A stretch of DNA of 64,000 nucleotides from JAAFHB01 sp038236995 (GCA_038236995.1 JBBRZE010000018.1:1-64000), one strand, 5' to 3'. Shown: positions 47,171 through 56,570, numbered from the stretch's first letter. Notes: a model not told the origin generated them from the letters alone. Numbers and translations: made by a program.

Positions 47171-47403
47171 CAGATTGAAGTACCGCGAAACGAATTTCAT
47201 CTGACGCGGTGTCAGATTGAGGTGCCTCGGAACGTATTTCATTTGCCGCGTTGTCAAATTGATGTACCGCGGAACGCATTTCTCCGGCAGCGTTATCAAA
47301 TTGATGTGCCGCGTAACGTATTTCACCTGCCGCGTTGTCACATGGAGGAACTGCGGAATAGATTTCATCTGACGGTGTCAGATTTACCTCCCGATTTACC
47401 AAA
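47171..47403. repeat. Tandem array of five 42-bp units
   Basis: Units begin at 47,171, 47,213, 47,255, 47,297 and 47,339 (the last shortened to 40 bp), with a degenerate tail to 47,403. Each unit splits into two related 21-bp halves sharing an ATTnATnTnCCGCG-like core. As 42 is a multiple of three, long frames are open on both strands; the plus frame reads QIDVPRNVFHLPRC-like 14-residue repeats. No start signal or conserved gene is recognised. Confidence 0.85.
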
Positions 47404-47733
47404 GTAATGCCCAGTACGACCTAAGTAATGCCTAGTACGATATTAGTAATGGCTAGTACGACCTTCGGAACGGCCAGTACGACCTTCGGAACGGCCAGTA
47501 CGACCTTCGTAATGCCCAGTACGACCTTCGTAATGCCCAGTACGACCTTCGTAATGCCCAGTACGACCTTCGGAACGGCCAGTACGACCTTCAGAACGGC
47601 CAGTACGACATTAGTAATGCTCAGTACGACCTTCGGAACGGCCAGTACGACTTTCGGAACGGCCAGTACGACTTTCGGAATGACCAGTATGACATTAGTA
47701 ATGGCTAGTACGATCTTTGGAATGCTAAGGATT
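47404..47733. repeat. Tandem array of 21-bp units, about 15.7 copies
   Basis: Head-to-tail 21-bp units with a nearly constant core CAGTACGACCTTC and a variable octamer that is either GGAACGGC or GTAATGCC. There are no spacers. A plus frame encodes STTFGTA/STTFVMP heptads and a minus frame KVVLAVP/KVVLGIT heptads; both are open for over 100 codons. Confidence 0.9.
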
Positions 47734-48015
47734 TTCAATCATTTATTGTCGTATCAGTCATGCTTGCATGACTTAAATCTGTTTTAAATCTGTCCAAATA
47801 TCATCTATTATTATCCGCTTAATCCGAAAAGTCTGCGTTCTGTTTTTTTGAATTAATGCGACATTATATTCTTGTTATTACTTAAGATCACCTGTTTGGA
47901 TTTAGATTCGTGGAGACAGCAATGATAATATTAAAAGGAAAAGAGCAGTCTCAAAAAATGAGGCTGCCCTTTTTATATTACTAAATAACAGTTTCTAGAG
48001 TATCACCAAGGTTAA
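47734..48015. other. Spacer between the 21-bp array and operon 2
   Basis: 282 bp, A/T-rich, no gene. It holds the operon 2 terminator listed at 47,939-47,973. Confidence 0.5.
47939..47973 (-). terminator. Terminator of the second SusC/SusD operon
   Basis: A 15-bp stem with two wobble pairs (47,939-47,953 with 47,959-47,973) 43 nt after the last gene, with U-rich ends on the minus strand. Confidence 0.75.
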
Positions 48016-48840
48016 TTAGTTCTTAGTCAGTGTAAATTTTTGGTTTGACCCAAATACACCTTCATCAACTGAAATATCGAAGTTCATCTCATAGGTTCCA
48101 TTGCAAGTATTCAATACGCCAGTTCCTTCATAGGCTATATTATGGTAATCACTTGTTGCTCCCCATCCCAAAGTCGATGTTGCAAGGACCGTCTTAACTG
48201 CAGTTACTGAATAATCAAGTGGGTTTATGACCATTTTAAGCGGTCCCTTGTCTTCATCAAGTCCGTCTATAGCTTCCAATCCGGCAACATAAACAATAAA
48301 TTCATTTGTCGGGTCAGCGGTAATTGTAACATCTCCTTCAGATGCCCAGTCTGCACTAACGCTGTGGTAACTTCCTATAATCTGATTGCGGAAATACGGA
48401 CAAACAACACCTGCGTTGAATAACGCACTTGTCTGATAGACTTTTCCATTGGTTGTAGTCCAGATTTCAACGTTAAGTATATCGCCTAAAACAATATTGT
48501 CAATTCCGATATTAAGCTTTGTTGCAGCTTCTTTTAGCGAAATTTTTACTGTTTGAGGAAAAGTAGTTATCGTTGAAAAATCTACTCGTTGCAATTTTCC
48601 ATTTAGCGAAACTTTAACAATTGCATTGGTGAGTAAGGTTTTATCCGCAACATCCACTTTGAATTCGATGAATGTATTTTGTGGGTCATTCGAATCAAAT
48701 ACTGCCGGGCTCAAATTGGAAATCAACGGTACTACTGCTACTCCCCGTTGTTCGACCAGGTTTAAGTTTGTATTCTCGCATCCTCCAACTATTAGTAAGA
48801 TTAATGCGACAAAAATTATATTTATATTGAAACGTTTCAT
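48016..48840 (-). CDS. Surface lipoprotein of operon 2
   Basis: A 274-residue lipoprotein (lipobox VGGC, Cys21), predicted all-beta. It is the third gene of operon 2, 24 bp after the susD-like gene, a place typical for SusE/F-like or other substrate-binding accessory lipoproteins. No named domain is recognised. It probably sits on the cell surface and helps to bind the substrate of the neighbouring transporter. Confidence 0.75.
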   Translation of the reverse strand: MKRFNINIIFVALILLIVGGCENTNLNLVEQRGVAVVPLISNLSPAVFDSNDPQNTFIEFKVDVADKTLLTNAIVKVSLNGKLQRVDFSTITTFPQTVKISLKEAATKLNIGIDNIVLGDILNVEIWTTTNGKVYQTSALFNAGVVCPYFRNQIIGSYHSVSADWASEGDVTITADPTNEFIVYVAGLEAIDGLDEDKGPLKMVINPLDYSVTAVKTVLATSTLGWGATSDYHNIAYEGTGVLNTCNGTYEMNFDISVDEGVFGSNQKFTLTKN

Positions 48841-48864
48841 ATTTCTTCTTTTTAAATAATTAAA

Positions 48865-50316
48865 CTAGTTAGAACCGCCAGCCCACCAAACATTTGCAGT
48901 ATAAACGTAACTTCCATCACCGTAAGCTTCACGAACATTAACATTGGTCGTAACGTCCTCTGATCCGTAAGTAAAACGCAAAGGGAACTTATTACTATTT
49001 AAAGGATTACTCAGTTGAATGAAGTCACCTTCTCCCATCGCTTTTAGTCTGCGGATATCATTATAAGCTTCGACTGCTTCCTCTTCAAAGAAGGCAATAT
49101 ATTTCTGCATCATAATCTCATTTATAGCAGACGCTTGAGTTGTAAGTTTTTGAGCAACTTCATCATCGAAGTAAGTTTCTGCTTTCGTGCCCGAAACTTT
49201 GACATTTACTTTGGCACAAGCTGCAACAATACCTTTTTTCAATGCCGCAGATGCATTTACCAAATCATTTTTACGGGCATAAGCCTCAGCTTTCAAAAAT
49301 TCTATTTCGTGATAACTTAATAAATAAGTAGGGGCTGTAGTAGTACTAAGTCCGGAAATTCCATAAAGACCTTGTGATTGTGAAGGCGCACCATTTGGAG
49401 CCAAAACAAGCTCGCCACCAGCAGCAGCAGGTTTAAAGTATATCGTATCACGTGGATCACTTCTGGATACTAATTTATTATAAAAGCTTTTACTGGCTCC
49501 AAAATAATTTCTGTCCTTTAAGAACTGATAAAATGGACTAGTGGAGGTGCCGCCGTTATATTTAAACTGACATTGTTCGGTGCTACTTGTAAAAGAGCTG
49601 TTTGCAAAAGCTATAACTGCGTCATAATCTGGTTTTATTTTTGATAGCCTCATCGTATACCGGGCTTTTAATCCATTCGCAAATTTGACCCAGCCTGCAG
49701 CATTGCCAGCATATAAAAAGTCCTGGGTACCAATGGAAGGGAACGTTGATACTTTGGCCAGATTTGTCGTTGCACTTTCCAGGTATTTAAATATTTCAGC
49801 ATAAATGGTTTCCTGAGAATCTATTTTTGGCGTATAGATGATACCCGGTTGCAAAGCCTCTTTCCATGGTACATCTCCATAAACATCTGTCAAAATAGCC
49901 AGATTATAAGCTGTAAGCGTCTGCGCCATTCCAAGTGTATGATAATTTCCAGCTTCAGAACCACCTTCTGAGCATTTCTCGATTATTGATTTGAGATTTA
50001 ACAGATTCTGGTAAATTGAATTCCATGAATTATTGTACGTTGTACTACTCGTGGGTTCATTTGCTCTGATTTCAGCATTATACATTTGACCATAAATGCC
50101 AACATTGTACTCGATGTAGCAGGAAGAGTAAAATGCCAGGTCACTTCCGGTAACGTTAAAGGCTGAACTAGTCATCGCATCAGTTATGGTCAGTCTTGAT
50201 GATACGTCTGTTGGATTATTCACATTCTTATTAATACCATCCATGATATCTTCAGAACATGAATATACCATACCAGCACTAAGTGCGATCATTAATATGT
50301 TTGTATATCTTTTCAT
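48865..50316 (-). CDS. SusD-like lipoprotein (SusD-like_2 type), operon 2
   Basis: A 483-residue lipoprotein (Cys20 in VYSC). The pattern (TAYNLAILTDVYGDVPWKEAL, NGLKARYTMRLSK, IMMQKYIAFFEEEAVEAYNDIRR) matches the SusD-like family 2 rather than classical RagB/SusD. It lies 19 bp after its susC. It should act as the substrate-capturing lid. Substrate unknown. It resembles the operon 3 SusD more than the operon 1 protein. Confidence 0.9.
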   Translation of the reverse strand: MKRYTNILMIALSAGMVYSCSEDIMDGINKNVNNPTDVSSRLTITDAMTSSAFNVTGSDLAFYSSCYIEYNVGIYGQMYNAEIRANEPTSSTTYNNSWNSIYQNLLNLKSIIEKCSEGGSEAGNYHTLGMAQTLTAYNLAILTDVYGDVPWKEALQPGIIYTPKIDSQETIYAEIFKYLESATTNLAKVSTFPSIGTQDFLYAGNAAGWVKFANGLKARYTMRLSKIKPDYDAVIAFANSSFTSSTEQCQFKYNGGTSTSPFYQFLKDRNYFGASKSFYNKLVSRSDPRDTIYFKPAAAGGELVLAPNGAPSQSQGLYGISGLSTTTAPTYLLSYHEIEFLKAEAYARKNDLVNASAALKKGIVAACAKVNVKVSGTKAETYFDDEVAQKLTTQASAINEIMMQKYIAFFEEEAVEAYNDIRRLKAMGEGDFIQLSNPLNSNKFPLRFTYGSEDVTTNVNVREAYGDGSYVYTANVWWAGGSN

Positions 50317-50335
50317 GTTTTATATTTTTTTTTGA

Positions 50336-53300
50336 TTAGAATTTCACCTCTATTCCAAAACCATAACTTGTTGTCTGAGGAAGCGAAAAACGCTCGAATC
50401 CTCCAGCCATATTATTATTCCCCTGAGAACTTTCAGGATCCAAATTTGGTAGTTCTGTCCATAGTAAAATGTTTCTTGCAAAAGTTGAAACAGAAACTTC
50501 AAGTTTAGGAATCAATTTTTTGGGAACAAGATATTTTAGTGAAAGCTCCCTTAGTTTTACAAATGAATTTCCATAGATGTAAAATTCGTCGATATTACCC
50601 AAAACATCTGAAAAGAGCGTTTGTACAGCTCTGGCATCACCAGGTCCGCCACGAACAATGTCGTTGGGAGTACCATCAGCCTTGAACCCCTTATAGATGA
50701 AAGTTGATTCGCGATCTTCAGTCCGCTGCGACATCCCATATAAATCTAACAAACCATTCGAACCGGAATACATATGGCCACCGTTTTTCCATTCAAAAAC
50801 AGCACCAAGAGAAAGGTTTTTGTATGTGAACGTGGAATTTAGGCCCATGATGAAATCGGGAGAAATAGAACCAAGTACTCCTGGTTCACCTGCCATTGGC
50901 ATACCATAATCGGTAGCATTGGGGTCTTCGTTCACCAGGATTTGTCCCTTGTCATTCTTTTTGTATTGAGCACCGTAAAGAACCGGGTAATTGGCTCCGA
51001 TTCCTGCTCTTACTTGTGGAGACACAAATCCTCCAAGGAAGATACTTTCAACGCCTGGAGCAAGTTCATCTACAACATTGTCGAATTTTGAGAAGTTTAA
51101 GTTCACATCCCATTTGAAGTTTTTGGTTGCAATTGGAATGATGTAAAGAACAACTTCATGACCGTTTGTATGTACTTTTCCACCGTTCATCATCAAGCTA
51201 CTGGCACCTGTAGAACCTGCCAAAGGAACTGAGAAAATCTGGTCGATCACATTTTGCCTTGAATAAGTATAATCGATTCCAAAACGGTTATGGAACATTT
51301 TCAGACTAACTCCAATTTCGTAAGATTTTGTGTTCTGAGGTTTGAGTGCAGGATCGTATAATGTATTATTCGGAATATAAGAATTCACGCCACCAAGTGG
51401 GTAAGAGATGGGGGTTCCTGTCCAGAACCCGCCTCCATATGCAGGTTTCACATAGTAATTTGCCAGATAGTCTCCTGCCTGACCAACTTCTGCATAAGAA
51501 CCTCTGATCTGGGCAAAACTTACCCAGTTAAGATTCTTTATAAATTCAAGTTCGGAAGCCACAAAACCTAAAGAAACAGAAGGGTAGAAGAAGGATCTGT
51601 TACCACGAGGCATCGTCGATGCAATATCGTTACGTCCCGTAGCATTCAGGAACAACATTTCTTTCCATGACAATGACATACTGGAGAAAAAACCCACTGT
51701 GCGTTTTTTGTACTGAGCTTCTGTTGAAGTTACTGTATTGGCATTGTCAATATGGTTCCATCCGCCAAAATTGAATTTTTCGCCATATTGATCGTATGTT
51801 TTCGACCTGTTATGATTTAATTCATTACCTAAAATGACATTAAATTTAAGATCGCTGTTTATTTTCCAGTCGTAGTTTGCTGTCAGCAACGAATTGTATG
51901 TCATATCGGTGATCCCGTAATTATCAATAGTTCCGGTGCCACCTTTACTTCCAAATCCAAAAATGTCCTGATAGTGGGTCGTATATGAATCCATACCTAA
52001 CTGATATTTAATCGTTAAGTCCATATTTTCAGCGAGGGGTGTAGCATACTGCAGATAACCATTTCCAAAAAATCGGTTGGTTTCCTCGTTAAAGGTGTTG
52101 TTTTTTGCAATCCAATATGGATTATCGAATGTAAGCGAGCGATAATATATTTGCGAATAGGGGTCGCCAGGAACATTTGATGGAATTCCTTTCAGGTTAT
52201 AGCTCGATGGAGCTGCGAGTACGCCGGCAAGCGAACCATCATTTGCACCGGTCAATTTATCTATTTTGGTATTGATATAATTCGCAGTAAAACCAACAGA
52301 AAAATTGTCATTCAATTTTCGGTCTGCAGAAGCTTTTGCATTCCAACGTTGCATTCCCGTATTTAGTGCGATACCTTTCTGATCGGTATAGCCTATTCCA
52401 ATTGCGAAATTTCCTTTTGCCTCTGCCTGACTTACATTAACACCTGTGGTTGAAGTAACCCCAGTTTCATAATAATCGTTCCAGTTGTTATATACCTGAG
52501 GTGTTACCCACGGATCAAGACCGGCTTTTTCGAGCTGAGGTACTTTATACAAACCTGTATGACCATTTGCATTTCCACCATAGGTGGCATCATTTGGTAA
52601 TTCAGAGATTTTTGGTCCCCATGACATAGAGGATGCTGTATTTTTATCATAAATTCCTCCTGATCCCTGAGCCCATGTTGTTTGAAAGTCCGGTGTACGT
52701 GAAACCTGATCGAAACTTGTGGTCTGGGATAAGCTTACAACTGCTTTGCCTTTTGGCCCACCTTTACCGCTTTTTGTGGTAATAATTATTACTCCATTAG
52801 AAGCTCTAAGTCCGTATAATGCTGCCGCTGCCTGACCTTTCAAAACGTTGACGCTTTCAATATCACTTGGATTTATATCCAGCGCCCTGTTCGAAATATC
52901 TGCACCGGTAACACTATTCCCGGTATTAAAAGAAGAGTTACTTTCAATTGGCATTCCATCAATAACGTATAATGGTGTGTTATTTCCAGTAAATGATCTG
53001 GAGCCCCTGATAAGGATCTGTGACGAAGCCCCTGGCATTCCGCTTGATAGTTTAATATCGATACCTGCCACTTTACCCTGAAGCGCTTTCGCAAGATCCG
53101 AAGTTCCGGTTTTCATTAAATCCTCGGATTTTACGTCCTGAACTGAATAGCCGAGTGATTTTTTATCACGGGTAATTCCTAAAGCAGTAACTACAACTTC
53201 ATTCACCGAAATATTTTCAGATTTCAGTTTGATCGCATAAATAGTTGATCCGGTAATGGGTATTTCAACCGAAACCATTCCTACGAATGAGATCGTCAGT

Positions 53301-53512
53301 GTTTGGGCACTTGGAGAAACTTTTAAAGTAAACTTCCCGTCCGTATCCGTGACCGTTCCGAGTGTTGTCCCCTTAATAACGACCGAGGCTCCGGGAATAG
53401 AACTTCCATCATCGGCTGAAGTCACAGTTCCCGAAATGTCCCTGGTCTGTGCTAATACAACCTGCAACCCGATAAACCCGAGGAATGCAAGTAACAGCGA
53501 AATTTTCTTCAT
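50336..53512 (-). CDS. SusC/RagA TonB-dependent transporter, operon 2
   Basis: A 1058-residue outer-membrane transporter when started at the ATG at 53,512, which aligns with the starts of the other two SusC proteins; a longer frame to 53,563 would put 17 residues ahead of the signal peptide. Layout: signal (1-21), CarboxypepD_reg-like domain (about 24-100), plug (ILIRGSRSFTGNNTPLYVIDG; ESVNVLKGQAAAALYGLRASNGV), barrel ending GIEVKF. It is the first gene of a three-gene operon. Confidence 0.94.
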   Translation of the reverse strand: MKKISLLLAFLGFIGLQVVLAQTRDISGTVTSADDGSSIPGASVVIKGTTLGTVTDTDGKFTLKVSPSAQTLTISFVGMVSVEIPITGSTIYAIKLKSENISVNEVVVTALGITRDKKSLGYSVQDVKSEDLMKTGTSDLAKALQGKVAGIDIKLSSGMPGASSQILIRGSRSFTGNNTPLYVIDGMPIESNSSFNTGNSVTGADISNRALDINPSDIESVNVLKGQAAAALYGLRASNGVIIITTKSGKGGPKGKAVVSLSQTTSFDQVSRTPDFQTTWAQGSGGIYDKNTASSMSWGPKISELPNDATYGGNANGHTGLYKVPQLEKAGLDPWVTPQVYNNWNDYYETGVTSTTGVNVSQAEAKGNFAIGIGYTDQKGIALNTGMQRWNAKASADRKLNDNFSVGFTANYINTKIDKLTGANDGSLAGVLAAPSSYNLKGIPSNVPGDPYSQIYYRSLTFDNPYWIAKNNTFNEETNRFFGNGYLQYATPLAENMDLTIKYQLGMDSYTTHYQDIFGFGSKGGTGTIDNYGITDMTYNSLLTANYDWKINSDLKFNVILGNELNHNRSKTYDQYGEKFNFGGWNHIDNANTVTSTEAQYKKRTVGFFSSMSLSWKEMLFLNATGRNDIASTMPRGNRSFFYPSVSLGFVASELEFIKNLNWVSFAQIRGSYAEVGQAGDYLANYYVKPAYGGGFWTGTPISYPLGGVNSYIPNNTLYDPALKPQNTKSYEIGVSLKMFHNRFGIDYTYSRQNVIDQIFSVPLAGSTGASSLMMNGGKVHTNGHEVVLYIIPIATKNFKWDVNLNFSKFDNVVDELAPGVESIFLGGFVSPQVRAGIGANYPVLYGAQYKKNDKGQILVNEDPNATDYGMPMAGEPGVLGSISPDFIMGLNSTFTYKNLSLGAVFEWKNGGHMYSGSNGLLDLYGMSQRTEDRESTFIYKGFKADGTPNDIVRGGPGDARAVQTLFSDVLGNIDEFYIYGNSFVKLRELSLKYLVPKKLIPKLEVSVSTFARNILLWTELPNLDPESSQGNNNMAGGFERFSLPQTTSYGFGIEVKF

Positions 53513-53916
53513 AGACATAAAATTATTGTTTAAATAAAAAATTAAAAACAATTCACATTCCAAAATCTTAAAAAAACAAAATCATCTCCCTTTAAAAGGA
53601 AATGACTGGATGACATAAATTAGTGTCAACAACGCTTGTTTTGCTTTTGAATCAATACTTTTTTCTGTTTCCAAACTATTAATTGGAAAACAGAAAGTTA
53701 AAATGTGTTACTACTTGCAAATATATTCATTCATGGAACTAATTTTCCTTATTTTTCACCTTCCAATCTGATGTATCCGATTTCCTGCATGATTAAAATC
53801 ATGTGTTACTTAACGGAAGCAATATTATATATTGTCATTAAGCTGGCCCGTAGCCGCATACGGAGAGGGAGTAACCGGCTGAAACCGGAAGATTAGAATG
53901 ATTATAAATTAATTTT
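53513..53916. other. Leader and upstream region of susC operon 2
   Basis: A 404-bp gap with an approximately 200-nt leader and the -7 element at 53,718-53,725. A short CCGG-rich stretch near 53,870-53,890 is unexplained. No gene is supported. Confidence 0.45.
53718..53725 (-). promoter_or_regulatory. -7 element of SusC/SusD operon 2
   Basis: TATATTTG on the minus strand, 206 bp upstream of the susC start, identical to the -7 elements of operons 1 and 3. No TTG occurs 19-21 bp upstream, so this promoter may be weaker or need an activator. Confidence 0.55.
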
Positions 53917-54258
53917 ATGAAAATTATTTATCTGAAGAATCGGCGGGTGTTTGGGGTTGTTCTTGCAAGTAATGGCAGGTATACAGACTGATATGAGCTG
54001 CCCTACGATAAAGGTGAAAATCTGTACTGGGCGCCCGATTCGGCAAAAAGTGCGGAAAAAACTGTTAAAATTTATTGATTTTATTTCCTTCCTGCAAAAG
54101 ATAAGCCGCTCTTTTAGGAATATTGGCTGCTATCCGGTGGATATTTTGAGCGGATTTTCCGAACAACATGGCTGCGTTTTGGAGGTACTCAATTTTGAAC
54201 CTGGAATCTGATAATGCACCTGCCTTTATCTGAAAAGCCGGATCAATCTTCTAAATAG
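53917..54258 (+). pseudogene. Decayed gene with four in-frame stops
   Basis: From the ATG at 53,917 one frame runs 113 codons to a TAG at 54,256, interrupted by TGA at 53,989, TGA at 54,076, TAG at 54,115 and TGA at 54,196. Between the stops the translation looks protein-like: YELPYDKGENLYWAPDSAKS, then FYFLPAKDKPLF, EYWLLSGGYFERIFRTTWLR, and NLIMHLPLSEKPDQSSK. The aromatic-rich composition and constant frame argue for a former coding sequence. I do not recognise the family. Confidence 0.5.
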
Positions 54259-54302
54259 CTTAACAAATTTTATGGTTTGAATGAGTGATTCAGGCATAAA
54301 AA

Positions 54303-54335
54303 AAAGGCCGTCCCTGATTACAGGAAACGGCCTTT
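54303..54335 (-). terminator. Terminator of the third SusC/SusD operon
   Basis: A stem of AAAGGCCGT with ACGGCCTTT plus an inner CCTG/CAGG helix, followed on the minus strand by eight T residues. It lies 58 nt after the last gene of operon 3. Confidence 0.88.
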
Positions 54336-54393
54336 GATTTTTAACAATGATTAGAATAAGTATTTTAATGGTTTGTCACCATTATGAAACTTA

Positions 54394-55608
54394 TTATTGA
54401 TTTATAACTGCCTGCAGGTATCCTAAAGGAACACCATTTGCTTTAGTCAGAACAGACTTGCCACTCTGGATAAAATCGTACTTGATTGTCCAAACAGGCG
54501 TTGCACCACTATTGTCAATAGTTCCCGTTCCTGAAATTGAATATTCAGGCTGAGCGGCACCATTATAGGTGGTCTTACAATATTTCTGTAGCGGAATTGT
54601 AATAGTTGTTCCGGAAATAGTATAAGCTAAAGTACCACCAGAAGTAATAATCTCGCCCCAATAATCAAGCATCCAACCAAAACCTAAACCTGTCATTGAC
54701 GTGCTTGTGCAATTTAATGTGGTTTTAATTTCACTTGGGTAAGCATCATCCGTACCTTTCCATGTTGTAACGGGAGGAGTAAGATACGAAACAGCCGATG
54801 TAATTGTATATACAGCACCCACTTTTTTAACATTTGCGAGATACGTGCGATAAAGTTTGCATGGATTTGCATTGGTCATTACATTAGGGAATTCTAATAT
54901 TTTATTAATCATTCCCAATTGGTCAAATTGCAAAGACAAACTTAAATTAAGCGCCTTATTGAAATCACCTGCAGTGATTGTAGAAAAGATATCTACTCCA
55001 AGTAAATACTCACCATCGGGTAAAGTTCCGAAATCGCTATACGACTCATTCGCATTTCCATCATCAATCGTTTTGACAATTGTCATATCGCTTTTCTTAA
55101 GGACAAGAAATCGTAAATCGACTACCTGATCGGCGGTTTTATCTAACCCAATTGAAGTTTTGATATCGGTGGTTACAGTTAGATCTATCTGAATATCAGG
55201 GTTTGTTCCATTAACAGCAGTAAAAGTATAAACTTCAGAAGTTGTTTTTACTTTATTTACATCTACTATTTCAACTTTCCAGTGATAGGTTTTTCCATCA
55301 GCAACAGGTACAGCCAATGTCTGTGCCGTCAGTCCACTTTTAAATAATGCAGGAGACGCTTCAGTCCCAAAATAAACATTCCACGAAACTGTATTATTAG
55401 CCTTGTTTTCAGAGGTCCAGGTCAAATTCACGGTAGAACCTGTAAATAACACTGTACCATCTTCCCGGACAACCGGTGAGGTCGTAGCTGGCTGCGTAAA
55501 TGCAGAATAGGTTGTGAAGGTTGTGTTGTCCGTTTTAGTACAACTCTGCAAAGCAAAGATTGCCAGGATGATGGGCAATATTGCTAAAATTATATTCTTT
55601 CTTTTCAT
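54394..55608 (-). CDS. Surface lipoprotein with Fn3/SusE-like start, operon 3
   Basis: A 404-residue lipoprotein (Cys23 in LQSC). Residues about 35-130 look like a fibronectin-III/SusE-type beta-sandwich (VNLTWTSENKANNTVSWNVYFGTEAS). The remainder is beta-rich without a named domain. It is the last gene of the four-gene operon 3, 41 bp after the preceding lipoprotein. Probable surface substrate-binding role, inferred from position. Confidence 0.75.
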   Translation of the reverse strand: MKRKNIILAILPIILAIFALQSCTKTDNTTFTTYSAFTQPATTSPVVREDGTVLFTGSTVNLTWTSENKANNTVSWNVYFGTEASPALFKSGLTAQTLAVPVADGKTYHWKVEIVDVNKVKTTSEVYTFTAVNGTNPDIQIDLTVTTDIKTSIGLDKTADQVVDLRFLVLKKSDMTIVKTIDDGNANESYSDFGTLPDGEYLLGVDIFSTITAGDFNKALNLSLSLQFDQLGMINKILEFPNVMTNANPCKLYRTYLANVKKVGAVYTITSAVSYLTPPVTTWKGTDDAYPSEIKTTLNCTSTSMTGLGFGWMLDYWGEIITSGGTLAYTISGTTITIPLQKYCKTTYNGAAQPEYSISGTGTIDNSGATPVWTIKYDFIQSGKSVLTKANGVPLGYLQAVINQ

Positions 55609-55649
55609 ATTTAATTTTTTTATTTGAATGAACGTGTAATCAAATATAA

Positions 55650-56570
55650 TTATTTCCTTGTATTTACTTCATACATAATCCGGTTTCCCGCAGAGCTTGT
55701 GTAATAGCAGTTCAATACAAAAGTCTTTGTAACAGGATTATAGTAATTGATCGTAAGATCTGCAGGTTTTTGAGTAGCGTCTCCTGTCCATGAAGTAAAC
55801 ATACCACCCACAGATAGACCGGTACCCGGATCAATAGGAGTAGCAATTACCTTAAGACAATTTGTGCCGCCTACAACCACTGTTTCAGCAGTTACTTCAA
55901 TTGTAATATCAAAAGCCGAATAGTTTCCGAATCCATTTTTCTGGACTGTCTTACAGTTGAGCGTATTAAATGTTTGTGTTGCATCAACAGGTTCCGTTGG
56001 ATTGCCAGGACGAATACGATAGCCAACAGTATGGTAATCTGCTGAATACGGATTTGAAATCGGTAACGAAAGTAAATAGGACTTCATGTTTCCGGCAATC
56101 GGAACATCTTTCCCTGAGGCTGTTTTGGCGGCTGTAATAGAAATAGCTGTCATAAAAGCGGCACAAGCATCAAGTTTCTCTGCACCCCAGACTTTTGCAG
56201 TTACCGTAGCATTACGTGTTCCTTTTGCAATCGTTATTGACGGCGAAAGGACCTGTACATTCGGGTACGCACTAAAAGTTGTGGTGTGATCCTTGTTGTA
56301 CTGAGTCACAGCTGCAGGATCTACCGCAAGGGTCAATGTAATATCCTCCGTTGGAAGTGCATCAGTTGCGATATTCACTAAAAAGGATATTGGCACATCG
56401 CCGGCAACAGGCGCAAGCGCCTTCTGTTGTAACGTATAACTTGGCACGGTAGCATACATTTTACCGGCTACACCATCCGGCCAGTATTCACCCACATTGT
56501 CTTTCAGACAGGCGCTGAGCAGGAATATTCCGGCAAGGAACGAAACAGACAAGATTATTTTATTTTTCAT
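55650..56570 (-). CDS. DUF1735-like surface lipoprotein, operon 3
   Basis: A 306-residue lipoprotein (Cys21 in LLSAC). The N-terminal half resembles DUF1735/BT_3987-type domains (EDITLTLAVDPAAVTQYNKD, then VLSPSITIAKGTRNATVTAK); the C-terminal half is beta-rich (DUF4361-like pattern, ending FVLNCYYTSSAGNRIMYE). Such lipoproteins accompany SusCD pairs and are thought to bind ligand at the surface. It is the third gene of operon 3, 33 bp after susD. Confidence 0.78.
   Translation of the reverse strand: MKNKIILSVSFLAGIFLLSACLKDNVGEYWPDGVAGKMYATVPSYTLQQKALAPVAGDVPISFLVNIATDALPTEDITLTLAVDPAAVTQYNKDHTTTFSAYPNVQVLSPSITIAKGTRNATVTAKVWGAEKLDACAAFMTAISITAAKTASGKDVPIAGNMKSYLLSLPISNPYSADYHTVGYRIRPGNPTEPVDATQTFNTLNCKTVQKNGFGNYSAFDITIEVTAETVVVGGTNCLKVIATPIDPGTGLSVGGMFTSWTGDATQKPADLTINYYNPVTKTFVLNCYYTSSAGNRIMYEVNTRK

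Noticed and set aside
47171..47733. CRISPR array
   Set aside because: The 21-bp and 42-bp units are directly contiguous with no unique spacers, and no cas genes are in the window.
47129..47787. Long open frames on both strands across the tandem arrays as genes
   Set aside because: They are a by-product of repeat periods divisible by three; no start signals or homology were recognised, so they are described as repeats only.
53513..53563. Upstream start for the operon 2 susC
   Set aside because: It would put 17 residues ahead of the signal peptide, and the other two susC genes start at the position equivalent to 53,512.
53951..54211. 86-codon plus frame overlapping the decayed gene
   Set aside because: It lies in another phase; the 53,917 frame has a more protein-like composition across its whole length.
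53917..54258. Reassigned TGA codon (Trp) making the frame a live gene
   Set aside because: Other genes here, such as purN, use TGA as a normal stop, and one of the interruptions is TAG.
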